From DATADD01 sp046262355 (GTDB taxonomy: Bacteria; Actinomycetota; CADDZG01; WHSQ01), in contig JBHEMX010000049.1 in assembly GCA_046262355.1 (NCBI GenBank), forward strand, positions 1-42,462: a stretch of DNA of 42,462 nt. The letters run 5' to 3'. Every line of letters starts with the position of its first letter. The first letter of the stretch is position 1. The notes under the pieces are model-generated. The model saw nothing but the letters and a program-made list of their open reading frames with translations. It made no database searches and was not told the DNA's origin. The position numbers and the translations under genes were made by a program. Of the stretch, positions 33,102-40,465 are shown piece by piece.

Positions 33102-33970
33102 GCGACGGACTCCAGCCGGCTGCGGATGTCGTGCAGGGCGCCAATGGCGATCTGGCGCATGCCTTCATCGATCGGGTGGCTGCTGAACCTCGCGCGCTGG
33201 AAGAGGTCCGTAAGGCGAGTGATGCTGGGTCGCGGAACCCCTTGTGTCACCAGCGCCCGACCGAGTAACTCCAGCGCAGTATCCGATCGGCGCCGGGCCA
33301 CACCGGCCGACTCCAGCACCCGTTGCATGCGTCCATAGCAAGCGATCACGGCCGCGCGCGGATCGGGGATCTCATCGAGATCGCGCAGGCCCGCCTCGAC
33401 CTGCTTCGCGAATCTGCGCCGGGTCGTTTCGCGCGACGACTCACGCCGAAGCATCATCGCCGCTGCCACGAGCGAACCGACCAGGACTGTGAGCACGAGC
33501 CCGACGAGGAGCGCTCCGGGCATAGTTGACCCCTCCGGTCGCGACCGCTCCGCCGGCGCCGAGGGAGGTCCCGGTTCATCGACGTTGGTTGTTGCCCGAC
33601 CGGATGGAGCGCTTGTATCGACGCGGGCGACAGCCAACGTAACGGTGGCAAAGAGCGCCACCACGAGCACGAGCGAAAGGGCCTTGCTCCACCACGGAGC
33701 CTGGGGGCGGAAGCGCTCCAATTGATCGTCTTCCGGGAGCCGGCGAAGCCCAATCAGGACGACGAGCGCGCCTAGCGCCAGCACCTCGACGGCAGCCAGA
33801 ACGTAATAGGCAGCCAGAACGTAATAGAAGGTGTCGGGCACCGTCCACGCGGCTACTTGCCCGGGCTCGCCGGCAGCGACGATGCCGTGGCGCGCCGCCA
33901 CGGCCACAACCCCCAATAGCGTCGCGACCATGATCGCGACCGCAGCCGGTCGGAGGCGTTGACCGACCAC
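33098..33970 (-). CDS. DUF4129 membrane protein
   Basis: 290 residues from the GTG chosen (VVGQRLRPAAVAIMV). Four hydrophobic segments: AVAIMVATLLGVVAVAA, FYYVLAAYYVLAAVEVLALGALVVL, ALSLVLVVALFATVTLAVA and GALLVGLVLTVLVGSLVAAAMM. The C-terminal ~110 residues are the DUF4129 domain (AVIACYGRMQRVLESAGV, then TALELLGRALV and LTDLFQRARFSSHPI). An exact 18-bp tandem duplication in helix 2 gives YYVLAAYYVLAA. The frame is open further upstream through the DUF2180-like gene, but that part is not conserved in type. Confidence 0.82.
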   Translation of the reverse strand: MVGQRLRPAAVAIMVATLLGVVAVAARHGIVAAGEPGQVAAWTVPDTFYYVLAAYYVLAAVEVLALGALVVLIGLRRLPEDDQLERFRPQAPWWSKALSLVLVVALFATVTLAVARVDTSAPSGRATTNVDEPGPPSAPAERSRPEGSTMPGALLVGLVLTVLVGSLVAAAMMLRRESSRETTRRRFAKQVEAGLRDLDEIPDPRAAVIACYGRMQRVLESAGVARRRSDTALELLGRALVTQGVPRPSITRLTDLFQRARFSSHPIDEGMRQIAIGALHDIRSRLESVA

Positions 33971-33978
33971 CCGCGCCC

Positions 33979-34176
33979 CTAGCTCCGAGGGCCTACGCGC
34001 GCTTCGGAAACCGCCGTCCAGGTGTCGTGGACACAGTCGAGGAACGTCCCTCCGGCGCGCGGGTTCGCGGCCGTGACTCTGAGTTGGTCCAAGCAGAGTC
34101 CGGCGTTGCAGTGCTTGCAAAGCGCCACGGCAGGCGCCGCACTTAGGTCTCGACTCGCACACACATAGCAGCTCAT
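33979..34176 (-). CDS. Small DUF2180-like Cys/His protein
   Basis: 65 residues, ATG with strong SD AAGGAGGAG. MSCYVCASRDLSAAPAVALCKHC carries C-x2-C twice and is followed by NAGLCLDQL and a C-terminal Cys/His pair (DCVHDTW), matching the small DUF2180 zinc-ribbon type. Its start overlaps the stop of the upstream 80-residue ORF as ATGA, and the DUF4129 gene starts nine bases after its stop. Such ribbons usually bind zinc and mediate protein or nucleic-acid contacts. Confidence 0.72.
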   Translation of the reverse strand: MSCYVCASRDLSAAPAVALCKHCNAGLCLDQLRVTAANPRAGGTFLDCVHDTWTAVSEARVGPRS

Positions 34177-34415
34177 CGCACTCCTCCTTCTCTTGTGGTC
34201 TGTTGCATGCCGTTGCTCGCTCGATCGGACGTGGAGCGTGGGATGGGGGAGGCCCTTGCGCGATGAGCGTCCCTGAACAACTCCGCGCGGGTCGTCAGCG
34301 ACGACCTCCGTTCGCCCGCGCTTGAGGCGGAGCGCCCCCGGCTCTTCAGATCGCGCAGGAGGCGCGTGAGGAGCGGCTGGTAGAAGGTGGATTGTCCCCG
34401 TCTTCGTAGTCTCAT
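34173..34415 (-). CDS. Small basic ORF directly behind fluoride riboswitch 5
   Basis: 80 codons from ATG 34415 with SD AGGAG six bases upstream, 15 bases after the riboswitch terminator T-run. MRLRRRGQSTFYQPLLTRLLRDLKSRGRS is rich in Arg; the remainder is low-complexity Arg/Ser. The stop overlaps the DUF2180-like start (ATGA), so translation is coupled. Its first third resembles the ORF behind riboswitch 6 (MRL-x-R ... LLRDLK). A frameshift after DLK giving EEPGALRLKRGRTEVVADD is possible and would look more protein-like. Confidence 0.55.
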   Translation of the reverse strand: MRLRRRGQSTFYQPLLTRLLRDLKSRGRSASSAGERRSSLTTRAELFRDAHRARASPIPRSTSDRASNGMQQTTREGGVR

Positions 34416-34436
34416 GCGACTCCTGGGTGCAACAAA

Positions 34437-34463
34437 ACGGCTCCTGCTCTTCGCAGGAGCCGT
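34437..34463 (-). terminator. Intrinsic terminator of fluoride riboswitch 5
   Basis: Minus strand ACGGCTCCTGC and GCAGGAGCCGT form a perfect 11-bp stem with loop GAAGA, followed by TTTTGTT. The left arm is the aptamer's 3' block. Confidence 0.93.
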
Positions 34464-34498
34464 CAGTCCCGAAGACGGTTTGGGCGAGCTCCATCGCC
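34453..34498 (-). promoter_or_regulatory. Fluoride riboswitch 5, head of the MoxR/DUF58/GTPase operon
   Basis: Minus strand GGCGATGGAGCTCGCC, AAACCGTC/GAC P3 hairpin and GACTGACGGCTCCTGC. The usual TGATGG is TGACGG, compensated in the terminator arm. A TATACT (34517-34512) preceded by CCCCCA sits 13 bases upstream as the probable -10. Confidence 0.92.
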
Positions 34499-34511
34499 CT
34501 GGTTCACTCCA

Positions 34512-34517
34512 AGTATA
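34512..34517 (-). promoter_or_regulatory. Probable -10 element of riboswitch 5 promoter
   Basis: TATACT with TTCCTG 18 bases upstream as a weak -35. The same CCCCC-W-TATACT arrangement precedes riboswitch 6. Confidence 0.55.
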
Positions 34518-34563
34518 TGGGGGACCGATTGATCGCAGGAACCCGGTCGTAGGCTCTGGCGCG

Positions 34564-34642
34564 GGCTTCCGCCTGCCAACAAAAAGGGTGTAGCTCCCGA
34601 GTGCCGAGAGATACTCGCCAACGTGCGAGGCAGGCGGGAGCC
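34564..34642 (-). terminator. Inverted repeat downstream of the second MutS-like gene, possible terminator
   Basis: Arms 34564-34577 and 34629-34642 are complementary over 14 bases with one G-U. Inside, on the minus strand, GGGAGC can also pair with the GGCTCCC arm and is followed by TTTTTG. It lies about 80 bp after the mutS-like stop and before riboswitch 5, so it probably ends the eno operon transcript. Confidence 0.45.
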
Positions 34643-34718
34643 TCGTAAAGGTCAGCCGATTGTTACGGCCGATCGAAGGCCGCGCTTCATCGGGCCCATT
34701 CGGACTCGGCATCGCTCG

Positions 34719-36269
34719 TCACCGTCCCACGTCCGAGCGTGCCGCCGGTGCCGCCGGTGCCGCCGGAGGAGCTACGCCGAATAGTCGACCGTAAACGTCT
34801 GCTCCATGGCTGGTAGGGAGTGGCTCTCCTTTGACCAGTCGAAAGGTTCGCCGGCCATCTGCCCGTCTTTCAGCCCGCAGGAAAAGGGCGGTCTCCATAC
34901 TCTCGTCGTAAAACCCTCTTGCCAGATCGAATAGGTGAGTAACGACGAAGACCTTGATGCTCGCTTCCAGCAGCGCCCGAATCACTTGTCGCGCTATCTC
35001 AGAGCCTTCCCTCTCATTCGTCGAGGCAAATGACTCGTTGCACAGCAATAATGAGTTTGGCGTTATCAAGTCGGCGATGTCGCTCATCCTTTTGAGCTCT
35101 TCATCGAGCTTCCCGCTCTCCATGGCCGCATCCTCTTCGCGCCTGTAGTGCGTAAAGACTCCGTCGCAAACATTGGCACTGAAGCGCTCCGCCGGTACGA
35201 ACATGCCGCACTGCACCATCACTTGCGCAAGACCTACGCTTCGAAGAAAAGTGGACTTCCCCCCTTGGTTGGCGCCGGTGATCATCACGAGCCGTTTGCC
35301 GTCCGCGCTCACGTCGTTGCCGACGACCCGCGTCTGAACGTGGAGCGTCAGGCAAGCGTCGTAAAGACCTCGGAACGAGAGCGCCGGCTCCTCCGGGCGT
35401 GACGGGACCGGGAAGCAGGTCGGCTCGCCCTTATCGCCAAGCCGCGCGTGCAGGTTCAGACACCCGATGTAGAAGGCCAGCTCGGAACGGAGCATCACGA
35501 AGAAGCTGAGGATGTGATCGGTCGACTGGGCAAGCGCGTTGGCAACCGAGTTGATCCCCCGCCCTCGCAGCTCCTCCAAGGCCCTGGCGCCGGCCTCGTC
35601 CCGGTCCGCGATCTGGAAGCTGTAGGCGGGCCGCCGGTCCCGGGCGAAGATTCGCTCTAGCCAGCCGTGCTGCTCGGGGCTCCGGCGCAGGAGGTAGCGG
35701 ATCCCCTTGTTGGCTCGGCCGAGCTCCGCGCTGATGAGCGCTCCGTTGCGGAACTTTAGTTGTCTGAGGTGGTCCTCGATCCTTTGGAAGTAGCCGTCGT
35801 CGAGCTCCTCCTCGAGCATCGCGAAGAAGCGCGCGAAGCCCTCCGAGCGGAACTTGCCCCCATGCTCGTCGGCGACTCGTCTGACTTTTCTGAGCATGCC
35901 CACGAAGTGCTCCAGCACCGCCACGGATCGGTGCAGGATCGTGTCCGGCGAAGACCATTTGGACAGGCCGCCCCAGTAGGCCTTGCGCTCTCCCTCGATC
36001 GACTCCACCGCGAGCGCATATACGTCCCTGACGATGGAGGCGTGCTCCAGGCAATCGGCCAGGATGTGCTGGCGATACAGGATCGCCTGTGGGTCCCTCA
36101 CGCTCGAGAGAGCTGCCTTCCTGGCCACGTCGAACAAGAACTCGTCGCCTGCGGCCATGGCTTCAAACAGCGTGTTGAGCTCGAGGTCCTGGATGAGGGC
36201 GTCTGCGTTGGGCGGTAGCTCACGCTCGAGGTCGAAATCGCGATCTTCGAACATGAGAAACGCCTTCAT
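34719..36269 (-). CDS. MutS-family ATPase B (MutS domain V only plus connector)
   Basis: 516 residues from ATG 36269, overlapping the upstream MutS-like stop. Residues about 1-330 are helical (lever/clamp-like); the ATPase follows with Walker A TGANQGGKSTFLRSVGLAQVM, FTHYRREEDAAMESGKLDEELKRM (signature region) and Walker B LLLCNESFASTNEREGSEIA, where Asn-Glu replaces the usual Asp-Glu. HxxD-like VVTHLFDLARGF ends the core. There is no N-terminal mismatch-recognition domain (no FxE) and no Smr domain, so it is not canonical MutS or MutS2. The C-terminus is a GCCGCCGGT-repeat-derived Ala/Pro stretch. MutS-type genes are reported among fluoride-riboswitch targets. Confidence 0.88.
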   Translation of the reverse strand: MKAFLMFEDRDFDLERELPPNADALIQDLELNTLFEAMAAGDEFLFDVARKAALSSVRDPQAILYRQHILADCLEHASIVRDVYALAVESIEGERKAYWGGLSKWSSPDTILHRSVAVLEHFVGMLRKVRRVADEHGGKFRSEGFARFFAMLEEELDDGYFQRIEDHLRQLKFRNGALISAELGRANKGIRYLLRRSPEQHGWLERIFARDRRPAYSFQIADRDEAGARALEELRGRGINSVANALAQSTDHILSFFVMLRSELAFYIGCLNLHARLGDKGEPTCFPVPSRPEEPALSFRGLYDACLTLHVQTRVVGNDVSADGKRLVMITGANQGGKSTFLRSVGLAQVMVQCGMFVPAERFSANVCDGVFTHYRREEDAAMESGKLDEELKRMSDIADLITPNSLLLCNESFASTNEREGSEIARQVIRALLEASIKVFVVTHLFDLARGFYDESMETALFLRAERRADGRRTFRLVKGEPLPTSHGADVYGRLFGVAPPAAPAAPAARSDVGR

Positions 36270-37801
36270 GATCCGATCCGCTCCTTGACGGATTGGTACG
36301 TCAGGCCGTACTTGGCGGCGATGGCCGCGGCGTAGGCGAGTCCGTCGGCCGGCTTTCTGACGATCTCGTAGGTCCGCACCGCGGGGTTGTCGGGATCGAC
36401 CATGGCGACCATGCTCACCGTGGCCTCGCCCACCGACGCAAGCTCGTCGACGAACGTCACCCACACGCACGGCAGGTCCAAGTCGATGATCTGCTTGAGA
36501 ACCTCTTGACCGAGATACAGCGAATCGCCGAGGGTCGTGGACGTGAGGCTCTCATTGACGACGACGACGCTGTCTTTAGTCGCTCGCTCAAGGATGTCTC
36601 GCAACCTCACGAGCTCGTCTTCGAGCTTTCCCCTGAGCGTGCTGATGTCCTCCTCCCGTTCGAAGTGAGAGAACAGTCGGTCGGCAAGAAAGAGCCTCGC
36701 TTCTCTTCCCGGGACCGGGAGACCGAGGCTGGCGAGGTGATGGAGCTGGCCGAACATGCGGGCGAAGGTGGTCTTGCCTCCCTGGTTGGGGCCGGTGACG
36801 ACCAATATGCGTTCGGAGCCCTGCAGGAAGAAGTCGTTGCACACCACGGATGAGTTCTCGCCGACGAGCTTTTTGCCCAAGGCGAGGTCAAAGCCTTCAA
36901 CCACCCGGATCTCCTTGGAACGGGCGGAGACGCGCGGATAGCAGAATTCCAGCTCCGCGGCTTTTAGCGGCTCGATGAACTCGAGATACGCGAGGTAGAA
37001 CTGGATCTCCCGGTCGAAATCTTTGATGGTGTCGTCGAGATAACCCCGGTGTCGGGCGTTGAAATCGTCCAACTCTCCGAAGACTTTGGGAAACAGTCGT
37101 GCAACGAGATCCAGGACCTGAGCCTCGACGTGGTTCAGGTCCAGCGGGTCCGGGAGGGTGACGAGGTAATCCTTGACGGCCCCCTGCTTGAACTTGGCGA
37201 AGGTCTCCTCCACCTCCGCGCCGTAGTCGGCCTCGCCGTCGTAGCGCCTGACCGTGACCCGGTTTCCCTTGATGTGCACGCCGTACTTGACCTCCGCCAA
37301 GGCCTTGGTCACCCGGCGGGTCTCGGCCGCGAGCGAGGTGAATGCGTCCGAGTCCGTGTAGCCCGTGAGGTGGCCCCTGAACTCCTGGAAACCGCGCGAC
37401 TTCACGTTCGCCTGGGCAAGCCCGCCAGCCAGGGATGCCACCGCCTCGCAGTAGGTCGCGACCGCGTCGACAAAGAGTCGCTCGTTCTGGTAACGGTAGC
37501 GGAGCTTCTTGGCTTGGGCGAGGCGCTCGCGCATCGCCCGCATCGACTGCGCGAAGACCGTCACGGCCTCGTACAGGGCTGTTTGCTCGAGGTCGCGCAA
37601 GACCTCGTGGCGATAGCGCACCGCGTCTACGTCGTGCAACGACGCGTAGAAGAAGGGCTCCAGGTGATACTCCTCGCGCCCGGCGATCATCGATTCGAGC
37701 ACCTGGTCGAGATTCAAATCGGAAAGAAAAGGAGGCTCCTGCTGTGCTCCCACTCGCGGGCGGGTGTCGGAGCGGTCGAAGAGGATGCCGTGGTACGGCA
37801 T
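36266..37801 (-). CDS. MutS-family ATPase A
   Basis: 511 residues, starting three bases after the enolase stop. Like its neighbour it has a helical N-terminal half and a C-terminal MutS ATPase: Walker A TGPNQGGKTTFARMFGQLHHL, FSHFEREEDISTLRGKLEDELVRL, Walker B VVVVNESLTSTTLGDSL (Asn-Glu again) and WVTFVDELASVGE at the switch histidine position, which is not His here. The two proteins are about equally long and adjacent, suggesting a heterodimer. No mismatch-binding domain. Role unclear; DNA or nucleotide-related function under fluoride stress is inference. Confidence 0.88.
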   Translation of the reverse strand: MPYHGILFDRSDTRPRVGAQQEPPFLSDLNLDQVLESMIAGREEYHLEPFFYASLHDVDAVRYRHEVLRDLEQTALYEAVTVFAQSMRAMRERLAQAKKLRYRYQNERLFVDAVATYCEAVASLAGGLAQANVKSRGFQEFRGHLTGYTDSDAFTSLAAETRRVTKALAEVKYGVHIKGNRVTVRRYDGEADYGAEVEETFAKFKQGAVKDYLVTLPDPLDLNHVEAQVLDLVARLFPKVFGELDDFNARHRGYLDDTIKDFDREIQFYLAYLEFIEPLKAAELEFCYPRVSARSKEIRVVEGFDLALGKKLVGENSSVVCNDFFLQGSERILVVTGPNQGGKTTFARMFGQLHHLASLGLPVPGREARLFLADRLFSHFEREEDISTLRGKLEDELVRLRDILERATKDSVVVVNESLTSTTLGDSLYLGQEVLKQIIDLDLPCVWVTFVDELASVGEATVSMVAMVDPDNPAVRTYEIVRKPADGLAYAAAIAAKYGLTYQSVKERIGS

Positions 37802-37804
37802 CGC

Positions 37805-39091
37805 TCACCCCTCGGCCCGACCGGGCGGGGCGAGCCCGTACGGGGCCTCGGGCTCGTCCAGCTCGATCTCGATCAGTCGGTTGTACTTGGCCGCCCGCTC
37901 CCCGCGCGCGGGTGCGCCGGATTTCATCTGCCCGCAACCGGACGCAAAAGCGAGATCGGCGATGAACGGATCCGGCGTCTCACCCGATCGGTGCGAGATC
38001 ATCTGCGCGTACCCGGCCGCGCGGCACACCGCCATGGCCTCGAGCGTCTCGGTCACCGTGCCGATCTGGTTCACCTTAATCAGCGCGGCGTTGGCGACTC
38101 CAGCCCCGATGGCTCGCTCGATGATGGCCGGGTTGGTAACAAAAATGTCGTCGCCGACGATCTGGATTCGAGCACCGAGGCGGCGCGTGAGCTCGACCCA
38201 GCCATCCCAATCGTCCTCGCCGAGCCCGTCCTCGATCGACCAGATCGGGTAGCGAGCGGCGAGTTCCTCGAGATGGGCGACAAGCTCGGACGTGGAAAGC
38301 GTCTGTCCTGCAACGCGATAGCCGCCGGTCTCCTCCCGCAGCCCCAACGCCGCGGGATCGAGTGCGATCGCGACCCCGTCTCTGCCCGGCTCGTAACCGG
38401 CCGAGTCGATCGCTTCGACGAGGAGGTCGAGCGCCTCCTCGGGTTTGGCGAGATCGGGAGCGAACCCGCCCTCATCGCCGAGCCCGGTCGCGAGACCCTG
38501 CTCTCGGAGGGCAGCGCGAAGGGCCGCGTAAACCTCCGCTCCCGCGCGCAGCGCGTCGCGGTAGGTCGGCGCTCCGAGCGGTGCGACCATGAACTCTTGG
38601 AAGTCCAATGGGTTCTCGGCGTGCGCCCCACCGTTGATCACGTTGAAGTGCGGCACGGGCAGACGGGGCACGACGTCCGAGGGCATCAGAAAGCGGTGCA
38701 TGGGAACGCCCTCCGAGGCTGCTAACGCCCGGGCGGCTGCGATCGAGGCTCCCACGATCGCGTTTGCTCCCAGGCGGAGCTTGTTCTCGGTGCCGTCCAG
38801 CTCGATCAGCGCCCGGTCGAGTTCAGCGAGCGAACCCCATGTCTTGCCTACCAGCGCCTCGGCGATCTCGCCTTCGACCGCCATCACCGCGCGCTGCACC
38901 CCGAAGCCTCCGTACCGGTCGGGGTCCCGGTCCCTCATCTCCACCGCCTCCGAGGTACCTGTGGAAGCCCCCGATGGCACCCCCGCAACGCCTAGGCCGC
39001 CGCCCTCGAGGCGGATCGTTACTTGCAAGGTGGGCCGTCCCCTCGAGTCGAGGATCTCGATCGCGCCAAGGCTTTCGATCCCTCGGCTCAT
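37805..39091 (-). CDS. eno: Enolase, fluoride-regulated copy
   Basis: 428 residues from ATG 39091 (MSRGIESLGAIEILDSRG). It converts 2-phosphoglycerate to phosphoenolpyruvate; fluoride with Mg2+ and phosphate inhibits this enzyme. Mg ligands and active-site residues are in place: IEDGLGEDDWDGW, QIVGDDIFVTN, ALIKVNQIGTVTET and MISHRSGETPDPFIADLAFASGCGQMKSGAPARGERAAKYNRL. The last block deviates from the usual TEDTFIADL/VALxTGQIKTGAPCRSER, a region close to the active site. The start overlaps a 70-residue ORF stop (ATGA) behind riboswitch 6. It may be a second, less fluoride-sensitive enolase. Confidence 0.95.
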   Translation of the reverse strand: MSRGIESLGAIEILDSRGRPTLQVTIRLEGGGLGVAGVPSGASTGTSEAVEMRDRDPDRYGGFGVQRAVMAVEGEIAEALVGKTWGSLAELDRALIELDGTENKLRLGANAIVGASIAAARALAASEGVPMHRFLMPSDVVPRLPVPHFNVINGGAHAENPLDFQEFMVAPLGAPTYRDALRAGAEVYAALRAALREQGLATGLGDEGGFAPDLAKPEEALDLLVEAIDSAGYEPGRDGVAIALDPAALGLREETGGYRVAGQTLSTSELVAHLEELAARYPIWSIEDGLGEDDWDGWVELTRRLGARIQIVGDDIFVTNPAIIERAIGAGVANAALIKVNQIGTVTETLEAMAVCRAAGYAQMISHRSGETPDPFIADLAFASGCGQMKSGAPARGERAAKYNRLIEIELDEPEAPYGLAPPGRAEG

Positions 39092-39300
39092 CCGCCGGTC
39101 CCGATCTCGGTTCCTTTGGCATCGGCAAGCAAACGCGAGTCGTGATCGACCACGCGCCCCTCGGGCGCGCAAGCTGTCCAGGGCGGCTGGGGCGCCAGGA
39201 AGGCGATGAGGTACACGGGGCAGCCGGGATGCTTGAGGTCTCGGAGGAGTTCGTTGTAGCCGACTTCCGGCGAATCGGAGCGCAGCCTTCCCAGCCTCAT
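39088..39300 (-). CDS. Small ORF between fluoride riboswitch 6 and enolase
   Basis: 70 codons from ATG 39300 with SD GGAGGAACG. MRLGRLRSDSPEVGYNELLRDLKHPG, then a hydrophobic YLIAFLAPQPPW and a polar tail. Coupled to eno by ATGA. It resembles the ORF behind riboswitch 5 at the N-terminus (MRL.R ... LLRDLK). The length and hydrophobic middle suggest a real small protein or a leader that sets enolase translation. Confidence 0.6.
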   Translation of the reverse strand: MRLGRLRSDSPEVGYNELLRDLKHPGCPVYLIAFLAPQPPWTACAPEGRVVDHDSRLLADAKGTEIGTGG

Positions 39301-39333
39301 CGTTCCTCCAGGTTGTGCCTTTGAAACACAAAA

Positions 39334-39356
39334 GCCCCTGCCTCGTGAGCAGGAGC
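39334..39356 (-). terminator. Intrinsic terminator of fluoride riboswitch 6
   Basis: Minus strand GCTCCTGC... the arms GCAGGGGC and GCTCCTGC pair (one G-U) with a seven-base loop, followed by TTTTGTG. The left arm belongs to the aptamer. Confidence 0.85.
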
Positions 39357-39395
39357 TATCAGTCCTGGAGGACGGTTTGGGCGAGCTCCATCGCC
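39349..39395 (-). promoter_or_regulatory. Fluoride riboswitch 6, upstream of enolase/mutS-like genes
   Basis: Minus strand GGCGATGGAGCTCGCC, AAACCGTCC...GGAC P3 hairpin and ACTGATAGCTCCTGC. The TGATAG in place of TGATGG mirrors the arm in its terminator. It is nearly identical in its first block to riboswitch 5. Confidence 0.93.
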
Positions 39396-39409
39396 GTGGT
39401 GTTGAAACC

Positions 39410-39415
39410 AGTATA
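39410..39415 (-). promoter_or_regulatory. Probable -10 element of riboswitch 6 promoter
   Basis: TATACT 14 bases before the aptamer, preceded by CCCCCCT. No good -35 is seen at 17 bases. Confidence 0.5.
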
Positions 39416-39595
39416 AGGGGGGCCTGACTCGGAGTAGCCAACCTGGGCCACGCCTGCCCATCGCCTCGCCGGGCTGAGGTCGTCGGCGCCTCAGTCCACG
39501 AAGCCGGGATGGACGCGTCGCGACGCAGCCCAGCCAGGAGCGTGGCCTGACCCTGACGCAAAGGCGCAGGTCGCGCCTGAGGTATCACGTTAGCT

Positions 39596-40465
39596 GTGCA
39601 CGTGACCCTCCTGGAGCTTGTCGCCATAGCCTTGCTCGGCATTATCTCGGGGACGCTCGGCGCAATCACAGGGATCGGCGGCGGCGTGATAATCGTGCCG
39701 ACGCTCGTGCTTGTCTTCGGATTCGATTTTCCGACCGCCGTTGCCGCGTCACTGGCAGCCGTCATCGCGACGTCCACCACCACCGGTGGTGCCTACGTCG
39801 GCGAAGGGCTCACCAACATGCGACTCGCGATGACGCTCGAGGTCGCAACGACGATAGGTGGCATCAGTGGGGGTCTCCTGGGGATCCTGCTGCCCGAACG
39901 GGTGCTTGCGGGTCTGTTCGCGACCGCCATGGCTGCAACGGCATTCCTCGTGGCCAAGGGACGAACCGAGCACCATGCCCTGTCGCCGGACGAAAGAGAA
40001 CAGGACCGAGAGCCGATCCCGCCGAGCTCCGGTGCGCTCGACGCCCGCTACTTCGACACGGAAGCCAACCGAAAGGTCGTATACCACGTTGAGCGCGTGC
40101 CTTTGGGGATGAGCGTGTCCTATGGCGCCGGGATCATGTCGGGACTGCTGGGCGTCGGCGGCGGGTTCATCAAGGTGCCCGCCATGAATCTCGTCATGGG
40201 GGTCCCTATCAAGGTGGCGGCCGCAACCTCCAACTTTATGATCGGTGTTACAGCCGTATCGAGTTTCCTCGTCTACCTCGGGCGAGGCGAGGTCCATCCT
40301 GCGGCGACAACGCCTCTGATCCTCGGCACCATCGTTGGCAGCTTGGCAGGGGTCCGCCTCCACAGACGAACCGGCGATCGGCCCGTTCAGCTGACGCTTG
40401 CCGCGATCCTGTTATTCGTGACGCTGCAAATGACCTGGCGAGCTCTCGGAGTGGGCGTTGGCTGA
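39596..40465 (+). CDS. TauE/SafE-family permease (sulfite/anion exporter)
   Basis: 289 residues from a GTG. An eight-helix membrane protein with the duplicated TauE/SafE core: GTLGAITGIGGGVIIVPTLVLVFGFDFPTAVAASLAAVIATSTTTG in the first half and GIMSGLLGVGGGFIKVPAMNLVMGVPIKVAAATSNFMIGVTAVSS in the second. Between the halves is a charged cytosolic loop (about 120-160). The family exports sulfite, sulfoacetate or other organic anions. It is coupled to a DUF1634 protein. It is divergent from the enolase operon and has no riboswitch of its own. Confidence 0.92.
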   Translation: MHVTLLELVAIALLGIISGTLGAITGIGGGVIIVPTLVLVFGFDFPTAVAASLAAVIATSTTTGGAYVGEGLTNMRLAMTLEVATTIGGISGGLLGILLPERVLAGLFATAMAATAFLVAKGRTEHHALSPDEREQDREPIPPSSGALDARYFDTEANRKVVYHVERVPLGMSVSYGAGIMSGLLGVGGGFIKVPAMNLVMGVPIKVAAATSNFMIGVTAVSSFLVYLGRGEVHPAATTPLILGTIVGSLAGVRLHRRTGDRPVQLTLAAILLFVTLQMTWRALGVGVG

